Of a stretch of 17,927 nucleotides of DNA, positions 1 to 7,408 are shown in pieces. Below the pieces are notes generated by a model. It saw only the letters and a program-made list of their open reading frames with translations, made no database searches and was not told where the DNA came from. How positions within the stretch are numbered: position 1 is the stretch's first letter; each line of letters opens with the position of its first letter. The stretch covers positions 1-17,927 of the forward strand of contig VEQI01000023.1 in NCBI GenBank assembly GCA_018883305.1, written 5' to 3'. The stretch is from Limnohabitans sp. Its GTDB lineage: Bacteria; Pseudomonadota; Gammaproteobacteria; Burkholderiales; Burkholderiaceae_C. The translations under genes and the position numbers were made by a program.

Positions 1-82
1 GCGGTAGACTGTCGAAGGAGGAGGCAGGGGGGCTCATCAAGGGCGCAGAGGCGTCAGAGCCAGTGGGGACGGTATGGGGCAT
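1..82 (-). CDS. Possible 5' end of a gene running off the left edge
   Basis: On the minus strand an ATG at 82 opens a frame that stays open to the window edge (27 codons). It begins MPHTVPTGSD and ends ASSFDSLP. A short Ser/Pro-rich leader followed by SFDSL resembles the start of the Q-motif region of DEAD-box RNA helicases such as RhlE, but five residues are far too few to claim that. The upstream gene on the same strand stops at 114, so the position suits a following co-directional gene. No convincing ribosome binding site is visible. Treat it as a candidate only. Confidence 0.25.
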   Translation of the reverse strand, partial: MPHTVPTGSDASAPLMSPPASSFDSLP

Positions 83-113
83 GCGTCATTGTCCCGCTTT
101 CTGGGCAGGGTTC

Positions 114-2054
114 CTAGGCGCGTTCCATCAAAGCACGGCCAATCCGTCCACGTTTCACGGTGGGTTTGGGGCAAACGCCTCGCGGCAACTCGAACCAGTG
201 GCGAACATCTTCCTCCAGGCCCACGCCGTGCATGAAGTTGTAAATGGCTTTCTTCAGGCCTTGACCCAGCACGTCATGGTCCACCCCGGGGGGCATCGGC
301 GTGGGGTCGATGAACGCAATATCGTTTTTGGCAAAGGTGACCGGGGGCAGGGGCACCAATTGCACACCGTAGGCCTGGGGATTCTGCCCCACGGGTGAGT
401 GCACCGTGCAGACAAAGCGGTGGAAAAATCCGCTGTGGATGCATCCGTTTTCAAAGAGTTGCCGCACGTATTCCAGGGCATACACGGTGTCTTGAACGGT
501 CTGCGTGGGAAAGCCATACATCAGGTAAGCATGTACCAAGATGCCCGCCTCGGCCATGCCGCGTGTGACGCGCGCCACCTGATCCACGGTGACACCCTTT
601 TGCATCAAGGCCAGCAGCCGGTCCGAGGCCACTTCCAGTCCCCCAGACAGGGCGATACAACCACTTTGGGCCAACAACTCGCTGAGTGCCGGCGTGAAGG
701 TTTTTTCAAAACGAATGTTGCCCCACCAGCTGATTTGTACTTGTCGACGCAGCAACTCCTCTGCCAGCGCCTTGAGCATTTTGGGTGGAGCCGCTTCATC
801 CACCAAATGAAAGCCCGTCTGTCCGGTCTCGGCCACGATGCGCTCGATGCGGTCCACCAGCGTGCTGGCGCTGGCGGTTTCATAGCGGCTGATGTAGTCC
901 AGACTCACGTCGCAGAAGCTGCATTTTTTCCAGTAGCAGCCGTGGGCCACGGTCAGCTTGTTCCATCGTCCGTCGCTCCACAGCCGGTGCATGGGGTTGA
1001 GCATGTCCAGCAGACTCAGGTAGTCATGGATGGGCAAGCCGTCCCAGGTGGGGGTGCCGATGTCCTCAAACGGAATGTCTGGCTCGGGCCAGTTCAAGAA
1101 GCGAACGCGTCCGTCTTCACGCACAAAGGTACGTACCAGACGTTCGCGGCTGCGCTGGCCTTGCAGATGTTCCACCAGGGAGAGCAGTGGTCGCTCGCCT
1201 CCATCCAGGGTGATGAAATCCACCAGGTCAAACAAACGTGGCTCAGACAACTCGCGCAGCTCGGTATTGACAAAACCACCCCCCAGGCCAATGCGCACCT
1301 GTGGGTGGTGTTGACGGATGGTTTGCGCGATGCGCAAGGCACCATACACAGAACCCGGAAAAGGCACGGACAGCAACACCAATTGGGGCTGATGCTGCGC
1401 CATCGCCGCCAGGGTGAGATCCGAAAGTGTCTGGTCCACCAGATTGTGCGGGGCGGCCAAAGCCTGAGCCAGTGGGTCGAAGCTGGGTTGCGCGGCCGCC
1501 AGGCTTTCGGCGTAGCGCACAAATTCAAAGCGTTCATCCACGGCATCGCGCAGCACATCGGCAATGTCGTTCAGGTACAGCGTGGCCAGATGGCGTGCGC
1601 GGTCCGATTGACCCAGGGCGCCAAAGGCCCAGCCCAGCGGGTCACCGGTTTGCTCGTCATCGTAGGCATCCAGCGCGGCAAAGCGTGGCCCCTCGGGCAG
1701 AAACCCCCGAGAGGCAATGCGATGAGCCAGCGTGCTGTCACGTCCTTGAAGAAAGGCGATCACTCGGTCTATGGTGTGCGCATAGCGATCAAAGTGGTCA
1801 AGAAAAACATTGACCGGACCGCTGCGGTCTTCCACCGGCAGCGCTTGAGCAGCCTCACGCAAGGCGCTCAGGCCATCCCGGCTCATGAGTTTCAGCACCA
1901 GCGCCAGTGCCAAGTCCGTTTGTACCGCCGCCACACCGCGAGCACGTAAGAACCCCGTGAGATAGGCGGTGGAGGGGTAAGGGGTGTTGAGCTGGGTCAT
2001 CGGGGGGATGAGGCTCAACACCTTGATGGGGGTGCTGATGGGCGGGCTGGACAT
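114..2054 (-). CDS. B12-binding-domain radical SAM protein
   Basis: A 646-residue protein with the layout of cobalamin-binding radical SAM enzymes. The N-terminal region (KVLSLIPPMTQLNTPYPSTA, residues 11-30) is a typical start of the B12-binding-like domain, and residues 225-290 contain its Rossmann-like strands (LVLLSVPFPG, GLGGGF). The radical SAM core begins near residue 367. The cluster cysteines are C373, C378 and C381 in HGCYWKKCSFCD, which is CX4CX2C rather than the textbook CX3CX2C. A conserved-looking GGLEVASDRLL segment follows. No DxHxxG cobalamin motif is obvious, so B12 binding is uncertain. The ATG at 2054 is preferred because an internal ATG at 1997 would remove the first strand. 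It lies 20 bp behind the amidohydrolase stop and is probably cotranscribed with it. The substrate is unknown. Members of this superfamily do methylations, ring rearrangements or peptide and lipid modifications. Confidence 0.88.
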   Translation of the reverse strand: MSSPPISTPIKVLSLIPPMTQLNTPYPSTAYLTGFLRARGVAAVQTDLALALVLKLMSRDGLSALREAAQALPVEDRSGPVNVFLDHFDRYAHTIDRVIAFLQGRDSTLAHRIASRGFLPEGPRFAALDAYDDEQTGDPLGWAFGALGQSDRARHLATLYLNDIADVLRDAVDERFEFVRYAESLAAAQPSFDPLAQALAAPHNLVDQTLSDLTLAAMAQHQPQLVLLSVPFPGSVYGALRIAQTIRQHHPQVRIGLGGGFVNTELRELSEPRLFDLVDFITLDGGERPLLSLVEHLQGQRSRERLVRTFVREDGRVRFLNWPEPDIPFEDIGTPTWDGLPIHDYLSLLDMLNPMHRLWSDGRWNKLTVAHGCYWKKCSFCDVSLDYISRYETASASTLVDRIERIVAETGQTGFHLVDEAAPPKMLKALAEELLRRQVQISWWGNIRFEKTFTPALSELLAQSGCIALSGGLEVASDRLLALMQKGVTVDQVARVTRGMAEAGILVHAYLMYGFPTQTVQDTVYALEYVRQLFENGCIHSGFFHRFVCTVHSPVGQNPQAYGVQLVPLPPVTFAKNDIAFIDPTPMPPGVDHDVLGQGLKKAIYNFMHGVGLEEDVRHWFELPRGVCPKPTVKRGRIGRALMERA

Positions 2055-2074
2055 GGCCCGCTATTCTGGCCTAT

Positions 2075-2965
2075 TCAAAAGCCGTAAACCGCGCGCGGAT
2101 GATCCACCAGAATTTGCCGACGGGTTTCGACATCGGGCACCCACGCGGTCAGCAAGTCAAACAGATCGCCGTCATTGGGCATCTGGCGTCCGTTCATGTT
2201 CACATGGGGCCAGTCGCTGCCCCACAGCAAGCGCTGTGGGGCCTGGCGTGCCAATTCAAGCGCCAGCGGCGTGACACTGGCGTAGGGGAAATGGCCTGGA
2301 TCACACCGCATGGGTCCAGACAGCTTGACCCAGGTTCGACCGGTCTGCAACATGCGCAGCAAGCAGGCGAAGGCAGGTTGATCGGTGCCACCGGCAGCGG
2401 GGATGGCCGCAAAGTGATCCAGCACCACGGGCACCGGCAGGTCCAGCAACTCGCGTTCATGGGTCAGCAGGTCTTCACGCCAGGGGTAGAACTGCACATG
2501 CCAGCCAAAGTCCGCCACCAGATGCGCCACGCGTTTGGACAACCTGGGCAACGCGCCCTGATGCCCCGCACTGACGAACCGAGCGCCCCGCACACCCAGA
2601 CGGTCCAGCCGGGCCACATGCGCACGGGTTACGTCATCGGGCAGCAGCGCCACGCCGCGAAAGCGTGTGGGGTACTGCTCCAGCACTTCTTCCAGGTGAC
2701 GTGTGTCGGGGCCATAGCCACCACCGCTCACCACCACCGCACCGGCCAGGCCCAGGACTTCTTGCATGGCGATCTGGGTCTCGGGCAAGGCATCCGCCGA
2801 GGTGTAGCGACTGCCTGGATGAAAGGGGTGGCGACTGGCGGGGCCGAACAGGTGGACATGGCAGTCGATGGCACCGATCGGAGCTGGCGTTGCGGGCCGG
2901 CGTGGGTGCGGGTCGGGTGGCTGCGTGAGCGGGGGTGTGGTGGAGGCAGACGGATGGGCAGTCAT
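2075..2965 (-). CDS. Amidohydrolase-2 family hydrolase, 2-pyrone-4,6-dicarboxylate lactonase-like
   Basis: A 296-residue TIM-barrel amidohydrolase (COG3618 type). After a Pro-rich leader of about 31 residues comes AIDCHVHLFGPASRHPF, with the HxH pair H36/H38 at the end of strand 1. The string GPASRHPFHPGSRYT resembles LigI-type PDC lactonases, which open 2-pyrone-4,6-dicarboxylate in protocatechuate 4,5-cleavage pathways. Other barrel residues are H156 (GWHVQFY), D183-H184 (VLDHFAAIP) and D251 (LLWGSDWPH). The C-terminus DHPRAVYGF is typical of the family. The gene sits 18 bp after the Bug gene stop and 20 bp before the radical SAM gene, so it is the middle gene of a three-gene leftward operon. 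No strong ribosome binding site precedes the ATG. The real substrate may be another lactone or dicarboxylate; the LigI resemblance is by motif memory only. Confidence 0.88.
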   Translation of the reverse strand: MTAHPSASTTPPLTQPPDPHPRRPATPAPIGAIDCHVHLFGPASRHPFHPGSRYTSADALPETQIAMQEVLGLAGAVVVSGGGYGPDTRHLEEVLEQYPTRFRGVALLPDDVTRAHVARLDRLGVRGARFVSAGHQGALPRLSKRVAHLVADFGWHVQFYPWREDLLTHERELLDLPVPVVLDHFAAIPAAGGTDQPAFACLLRMLQTGRTWVKLSGPMRCDPGHFPYASVTPLALELARQAPQRLLWGSDWPHVNMNGRQMPNDGDLFDLLTAWVPDVETRRQILVDHPRAVYGF

Positions 2966-2983
2966 GATCGTGACGTCGTTTCT

Positions 2984-3958
2984 TCAATCGGCTTTGATGT
3001 GCGCGCGCTTGACCACCTCGGCCCATTGCTTGAGCTCGGTGTCGATCAGACGCTGGAATTCTGCGGGCGAGCTGCCCACCACCTCCACCCCATCCGCCTC
3101 AAAGCGCTTGACGATGGCGGGATCGGTCAGCACCTGACGCAAGCCGCGATGCAAGGTGTCCACCACGTCGCGGGGTGTCCCCGCCGGTGCCAGGACACCC
3201 ATCCACAAAATGCCTTGATAGCCAGGCAAACCAGACTCGTCAATGGTGGGCACCTCGGGCATCAAGGGTGAACGCTTGAGGCTGGCAATGGCCAAGGGTT
3301 TGATGCGACCGGCACGCACATGACCTGCGGAGGTGGCAATGGTGTCGAACTTCACCGCCACCGTGCCCGCCAGCACGTCATTGAGCGCGGGCGCCGCGCC
3401 TTTGTAGGGAATGTGGGTGAGTTGCAGGTTGAGCTTTTGCAGCAACAACGCCATGGTGATGTGGGGCAGAGTGCCGTTGCCGGCGGAGGCGTAGTCCAAT
3501 TTGCCGGGGTGGGCTGACGCGTATTTCACAAAGCCGTTGAAATCCGAATAGGGCTGCGCTGCATGAACGATCAGCAACTCTGGAATCTGCGCCACCAGGC
3601 TAACCGTGGTGAGATCGCGCACGGTGTCAAAGCCCAGCTTGTCATTCAGTGCCGGGTTGATGGTGTGGTTGGGCGTGGTGAACAGCAGGGTGTAGCCATC
3701 AGGAGCTGACTTCACCACGCGCTGGGTGGACACGGCGCCGCCAGCGCCTGGGACGTTTTCCACCACCACGGGTGTGTTCAAGACCACGGCCAGTTGTGCC
3801 GCCACCGTTCTGGCCACGGCATCCACCGTGCCTCCGGCTGGAAAGGGCGCCACCAGCTTGATGGGCTTGTCCGGGTAGGCCGCATGCGTGAGGAGGGCCG
3901 TGCTGGCCAGGGTGAGGGCCAGTGCCATGTGTCGCCAGCAGGCAAGTGTGAAGGCCAT
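2984..3958 (-). CDS. Tripartite tricarboxylate transporter substrate-binding protein (Bug/TctC family)
   Basis: A 324-residue periplasmic binding protein. The signal peptide (MAFTLACWRHMALALTLAST) ends near ALLTHA and is followed by AYPDKPIKLVAPFPAGG, the standard Bug opening. VENVPGAGGAVSTQRVV and HIPYKGAAPALNDVLAG are further family motifs. The frame is open upstream to 4186, but that extension has no signal-peptide character. The ATG at 3958 was chosen because AAGGAG lies 8 nt upstream; an ATG two codons earlier (3964) is only 2 nt from that site. Bug proteins bind carboxylates, aromatic acids and similar anions. They work with TctA/TctB membrane proteins, which are absent here. It is the first gene of the leftward operon with the lactonase-like amidohydrolase and the radical SAM protein, and diverges from a second Bug gene. 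Confidence 0.93.
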   Translation of the reverse strand: MAFTLACWRHMALALTLASTALLTHAAYPDKPIKLVAPFPAGGTVDAVARTVAAQLAVVLNTPVVVENVPGAGGAVSTQRVVKSAPDGYTLLFTTPNHTINPALNDKLGFDTVRDLTTVSLVAQIPELLIVHAAQPYSDFNGFVKYASAHPGKLDYASAGNGTLPHITMALLLQKLNLQLTHIPYKGAAPALNDVLAGTVAVKFDTIATSAGHVRAGRIKPLAIASLKRSPLMPEVPTIDESGLPGYQGILWMGVLAPAGTPRDVVDTLHRGLRQVLTDPAIVKRFEADGVEVVGSSPAEFQRLIDTELKQWAEVVKRAHIKAD

Positions 3959-4174
3959 GTGCATGTCTCCTTTGCGAGGGCAGGGCGCCGGGGGGATGCG
4001 CCGCTTGCAGAAGCTTAGTGTCTCAGAGTGTCCGTCGCGTAAAGCGATGTAGCGCGCGTCTGTGACAGTTTTGCCTTCGTGCGCTGGTGGTGACAATTGC
4101 ATTCCCGGGGCGCAGTCCTTAGACTGGCCGCTTCCTGAGTCAAGGCTTCGCGCAAGGCAAGCCATGGAGATTGC
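3959..4174. promoter_or_regulatory. Divergent intergenic region between two Bug-led operons
   Basis: This 216-bp gap separates the leftward Bug-amidohydrolase-radical SAM operon from the rightward Bug-amidohydrolase-amidohydrolase operon, so it must hold both promoters. A weak sigma-70-like pair for the rightward operon is TTGCAT (4097-4102), a 17-bp spacer and TAGACT (4120-4125). A near-perfect 9-bp direct repeat, GTGACAGTT (4062-4070) and GTGACAATT (4090-4098), is spaced 28 bp start to start. The first copy overlaps a short palindrome, CTGTGACAG (4060-4068). These could be operator half-sites, but no regulator gene lies nearby to support this. Confidence 0.45.
4097..4125 (+). promoter_or_regulatory. 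Candidate promoter of the rightward Bug operon
   Basis: TTGCAT and TAGACT are separated by 17 bp and lie about 50 bp before the ATG at 4175. The -10 matches the consensus at four of six positions and the -35 at three of six. The fit is weak and chance occurrence is possible. Confidence 0.25.
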
Positions 4175-5164
4175 ATGACCCCTCATTCACACGCAAGTGG
4201 CACACACCGTCGCGACTTCCTCACCGCAGTGGCGGCCATGGCCATGGGCGGTTTTGCCCATGCGCAGTCCAGCTACCCCACGCAGCCCGTGAAGATCGTG
4301 GTGCCCTTTGGCCCCGGCGGACTGGCCGACATTTCCACCCGACTGGCGGGGCAGAAGCTGGCCGAACGATTGGGGCAGCAAGTGGTGGTGGACAACCGCG
4401 CCGGGGCGGGCGGGGTGGCTGCTGCATCGGTGGTGAGCAGCGCGCCCCATGACGGGCACACCCTCATTTTGTTCAGCAACGGCACCTCCATTGCGAAGAC
4501 CTTGCTCAAGCTGCCCTACGATCCCCAGACCGACTTCGTGCCCGTGTCCTCGCTGGCGTATTTCGATCTGAATATTCTGGTGGGCAAGAACAGCCGTTTC
4601 ACGGATTTGAAATCCGCGTTGGCGGAAGGCGCGCGCCGGCCGCTGAATCTGGGAACCATCAATCCTGGCAGTACCCAGCATCTGTCCGCTGAGCTGTTTC
4701 GCTCTGTCTCCGGCATTCAGGCCACCATGGTGCCCTTCAAGACGTCCGGTGAGGTGCAGCTGGCCTTGCAGCGTGGTGACATCGATCTGGGCTTTGAGTC
4801 GTATGCGGCCTTGCGTGCTGGCATTGACAGTGGCGATCTGCGCGCGCTGGCCACCACGGGGCCCACCCGCACGCCCTGGTTGCCGCAAGTCCCCACCACG
4901 CGTGAGGCCGGTCTGCCCGACTACGAGGTCACCGGCTGGAACGCGCTCTACGCGCCCAAAGGCACGCCGCAACAGGTCATCGACGTATTGGCCCAAGGTT
5001 TGCGAGACGTCATTGCCGTTCCTGAAATGCGCAAGCGCATGCAGGACCTGGGGATCGAACCCCGAACAAGCACCCCCGCTGAAATGGCCGCCGTGTTTGA
5101 ACGCGACCGTCGCAAGTGGGCGCAAGTGATTCAACAAGCCAACATCAAGGACACCGCTCGATGA
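4175..5164 (+). CDS. Bug/TctC family substrate-binding protein with Tat-type signal
   Basis: A 329-residue periplasmic binding protein. The leader carries a twin-arginine motif (THRRDFLTAV, arginines 12-13) followed by a hydrophobic stretch ending FAHAQ, which points to Tat export of a folded protein. The mature part opens with SSYPTQPVKIVVPFGPGG and contains the family signature VVDNRAGAGGVAA. VPFKTSGEVQLALQRGDIDL corresponds to the usual ligand-loop region. GGAGA lies 5-8 nt before the ATG, supporting this start. It is the first gene of a three-gene rightward operon; its stop overlaps the next start as ATGA. Neither TctA/TctB subunits nor a regulator are in the window, so its ligand is unknown. 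It may bind the substrate or product handled by the two amidohydrolases that follow. Confidence 0.93.
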   Translation: MTPHSHASGTHRRDFLTAVAAMAMGGFAHAQSSYPTQPVKIVVPFGPGGLADISTRLAGQKLAERLGQQVVVDNRAGAGGVAAASVVSSAPHDGHTLILFSNGTSIAKTLLKLPYDPQTDFVPVSSLAYFDLNILVGKNSRFTDLKSALAEGARRPLNLGTINPGSTQHLSAELFRSVSGIQATMVPFKTSGEVQLALQRGDIDLGFESYAALRAGIDSGDLRALATTGPTRTPWLPQVPTTREAGLPDYEVTGWNALYAPKGTPQQVIDVLAQGLRDVIAVPEMRKRMQDLGIEPRTSTPAEMAAVFERDRRKWAQVIQQANIKDTAR

Positions 5165-6009
5165 CCGAGGACATCAAGGCCCCCCGCACCTTCATTCAGC
5201 AACCCGACGCACCGTTGGTGGACACCCATGTCCATGTGTTTCGTCGCGGCATGCCGCTGGTGCCCAATCCCCGACATGCACCCCACTATGAGTTCACCGC
5301 AGAACAACTGGAAGACACGCTAGACGCGCATGGCGTGAAGTTCTGCGTGATTGCCGCGGCCAGTCCCTGGGGAGACTGCAATGACTACGTGGTCCAATCA
5401 CTGCGTACCCGTCCCCTGTGGCGGGGCACGGTGATCCTGGATCCGGAAACCACCACGCGCCAGGAACTCGATCAACTGGCGCGTGATGGCATTGTGGGCG
5501 TGCGTCTGTCCTTTATCACCCATCGTGAGTTGCCAGACCTGGACACCTGGGCCTGGCGTCGGTTTCTCTGGCGCTTGGCCGACCTGGACTGGCACGTGCA
5601 CCTGCACCTGGACGGACCACGCATTCCCCAGGTGTTGCCAGCGCTGGAGCGTGCGGGGGTGAAGATCGTGATCGACCATATGGGTCGTCCCGATCCTGTG
5701 CTGCGTGAGCGCTGCGCCGGCTTTCAAGCCGTGGTGAATTCGGTTCAGAAAGGACGCACCTGGGTGAAGCTGTCGGGCGGCTATCGACTGGGCGACCATT
5801 CGGCGGAACTGGCGCGTGAATTATGTCGACAGCTGGGGTATGAGCGCATGCTCTGGGCCAGTGATTGTCCTTTCGTGGGCGTGGAATCCACCACCTATCG
5901 CAGCACTGTGGAGTGGCTGGACCGTGCAGTGCCCGATGCCGCCCATCGCCGCATGCTGGGCCTGAACGCCATTGATCTGTACTTTCGTGGTGTGCCACCT
6001 GCGCGATGA
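5161..6009 (+). CDS. Amidohydrolase-2 family metal-type hydrolase
   Basis: A 282-residue TIM-barrel amidohydrolase (COG3618 type). The frame is open further upstream, but the ATG at 5161 is chosen because it overlaps the Bug stop as ATGA and begins just before the barrel. Motifs in order are LVDTHVHVF (H23, H25), DWHVHLHLDG (H145), IVIDHMGRP (D172-H173), WVKLSGGYR and LWASDCPFVG (D235). This set of residues is what a catalytically competent member would carry. The next amidohydrolase starts inside its last codons, again by ATGA overlap, so all three rightward genes are translationally coupled. Family members hydrolyse lactones (PDC lactonase, fuconolactonase and similar) or decarboxylate aromatic acids. 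Its closest relative in the window is the lactonase-like gene on the other side of the divergent promoter. Confidence 0.9.
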   Translation: MTEDIKAPRTFIQQPDAPLVDTHVHVFRRGMPLVPNPRHAPHYEFTAEQLEDTLDAHGVKFCVIAAASPWGDCNDYVVQSLRTRPLWRGTVILDPETTTRQELDQLARDGIVGVRLSFITHRELPDLDTWAWRRFLWRLADLDWHVHLHLDGPRIPQVLPALERAGVKIVIDHMGRPDPVLRERCAGFQAVVNSVQKGRTWVKLSGGYRLGDHSAELARELCRQLGYERMLWASDCPFVGVESTTYRSTVEWLDRAVPDAAHRRMLGLNAIDLYFRGVPPAR

Positions 6010-6866
6010 TCATCACCGACGCTCAAGTGCATGTGTGGGAGGCGCCCTCACCGGAGCGCCCCTGGCCCGATGGCAGCCAGCAGGCCACCGCCTTTGTGGC
6101 CGTGCCGGGTGCCCGCGCGCACCGTGTCGAGCCCATCGGGTCGACCGAGATGGTGGAGATGATGGACACCGCAGGCGTTCATCGCGCCATCATCGTGCCG
6201 CCTTCGCCAGCAGGTGATAGCAACCTGTGTGCCCTGGAAGCGGCAGCGCAATACCCCGACCGGTTTCGAGTCATGGGGCGATTCAATCCCTTGCAGCCCG
6301 ATGCATCCGCAGCGTTGTCCACCTGGCTCACACAGCCCTACATGGCCGGCATCCGGATGACGTTTCATCGTTCACCCTGGGACGCCTGGCTGGATGATGG
6401 CTCGCTCGATCCTTTCTGGGCGGCGTGTGAGCGGTTTCAGATTCCTTTGATGCTGTTGATGCCAGCCAGGCTCGATGCCTTGGACCGTGTGGCTCAGCGT
6501 TACCCTGCATTGACACTGATCATCGATCACCTGGGACTTCACAGCCACCACCGCGATGCCGATTGCGCGTCCAGCTTTCAGCAGTTGCTGTCGCTGGCCC
6601 GTCATGAGAATGTGTCGGTCAAGGCCAGTGCGGTGCCATGCTACACGCAGGAGGCCTATCCCTTTGAGGGCTTCAAGCCGTATTTGCGCGCCGTGTATGA
6701 ATCTTTTGGGCCACAGCGAATGTTCTGGGGTTCGGACGTTTCACGCTTGCCTTGCAGCTACCGTGACGCGGTGACCCATTTCACGCAGACGTTGGACTTC
6801 ATTTCGCCAGCCGATCTGCCCTGGGTGATGGGTGGCGCGTTGTCCAGGTGGCTGCGCTGGGATTGA
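6006..6866 (+). CDS. Amidohydrolase-2 family protein with altered metal-site residues
   Basis: A 286-residue TIM-barrel amidohydrolase starting in an ATGA overlap with the previous gene. The usual HxH after strand 1 is QxH here (DAQVHVWEAP, Q7 and H9). The strand-5 histidine found in its two relatives is also missing, the matching segment being IPLMLLMP. Retained features are LIIDHLGLHSHH (D174-H175) and RMFWGSDVSRLP (D244). Related proteins beginning DAQVHxW are common in this superfamily. Some lactonases of this group work without a metal, so the protein may be active with a different mechanism rather than dead. Its place as last gene of the Bug-led operon suggests it acts after, or together with, the preceding hydrolase. 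The substrate cannot be named from sequence. Confidence 0.88.
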   Translation: MIITDAQVHVWEAPSPERPWPDGSQQATAFVAVPGARAHRVEPIGSTEMVEMMDTAGVHRAIIVPPSPAGDSNLCALEAAAQYPDRFRVMGRFNPLQPDASAALSTWLTQPYMAGIRMTFHRSPWDAWLDDGSLDPFWAACERFQIPLMLLMPARLDALDRVAQRYPALTLIIDHLGLHSHHRDADCASSFQQLLSLARHENVSVKASAVPCYTQEAYPFEGFKPYLRAVYESFGPQRMFWGSDVSRLPCSYRDAVTHFTQTLDFISPADLPWVMGGALSRWLRWD

Positions 6867-6931
6867 GCCTGTGCTGTGGTGTGCAGGGCATCCGCTTGCG
6901 CAGTACACGTGCTCACACATGGACGGGCAGT

Positions 6932-6953
6932 AAGCGCCCTCACAGAGGCGCTT
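6932..6953 (+). terminator. Hairpin between convergent genes
   Basis: AAGCGCCCTC, loop ACA and GAGGCGCTT form a stem of about 9 bp with one bulged C. On the plus strand it is followed by TCTCC after the TTT that ends the right arm. It lies 66 bp after the amidohydrolase stop and covers the stop of the broken Bug gene on the other strand, so it may serve both directions. The T-run is short, so intrinsic termination is plausible but not certain. Confidence 0.45.
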
Positions 6954-7242
6954 TCTCCAAAGCATCCAGCGGCACGGGCTGCCTGGCCGTGGTGATCAAC
7001 ACCTGATCATTCACCAAGGCCACATCCTTGGGGCATAGAACAGGCAAGACCACCATGGTTTGCTTGAGTGACTTGCTCAGTTCCTCTGCGATGAGTCGCC
7101 CCATCACGTCACTGGTGCCACCCGCCGGGAAAGGCACGATCAGCTTGAGGGGCTTGTTGGGGAAGTCGCTTTGTGTCCAACAGTGGCTGACCAGGGCGGA
7201 TGCAAGCAGGCAGGTGCTGATGAAGAGATGACGACGATTCAT
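6940..7242 (-). pseudogene. Truncated Bug/TctC-type substrate-binding protein
   Basis: A 100-residue reading frame whose first 65 or so residues are a normal Bug N-terminus. It has a leader starting MNRRHLF, then SDFPNKPLKLIVPFPAGGTS and DVMGRLIAEELSKSLKQT. The homology stops at KQTMVV, where a Bug protein would continue with an ENRPGAGG-like motif. The last 35 residues (VLCPKDVALVND and onward) do not resemble the family. A full-length member has about 320 residues, so roughly two thirds is missing. GAGG lies 7 nt before the ATG, so the start region is intact. An internal deletion that joined a Bug 5' end to unrelated sequence is the simplest explanation. The short product might still be made, but it could not form the two-lobed binding fold. 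Confidence 0.7.
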
Positions 7243-7408
7243 GAGAAGCCTCGATGGGTGACCGTGGCATTCTGGTCGTCAATCCGGGACGCAAGACAAG
7301 CCGGCAGGTCATGCTCGGGCCATTCCAGGCTTGCGTCTCAAATGGCGGGACAGATACGAGAGTTGAGTGTGGGACTCACGGAGCGCATGATCCATGGCGC
7401 CCCGACTG

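Noticed and set aside
399..1949. Long open frame on the plus strand (516 codons)
   Set aside because: It is antisense to the radical SAM gene, has no family motifs, and its composition follows from high-GC codon use on the other strand.
2099..3271. Long plus-strand frame (390 codons) opposite the amidohydrolase and Bug genes
   Set aside because: It spans two real minus-strand genes and the gap between them, and its translation is low-complexity His/Gln/Gly-rich with no recognisable domain.
3959..4186. Upstream extension of the leftward Bug gene
   Set aside because: The extra 76 residues would precede the signal peptide, have no family similarity, and lie upstream of a good AAGGAG site.
4187..5137. 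Minus-strand frame (316 codons) opposite the Tat-type Bug gene
   Set aside because: The plus-strand frame encodes a clear Bug protein with leader and ribosome binding site; this one is its shadow.
6867..7408. Possible insertion sequence behind the broken Bug gene
   Set aside because: No transposase frame, terminal inverted repeats or target duplication could be seen.
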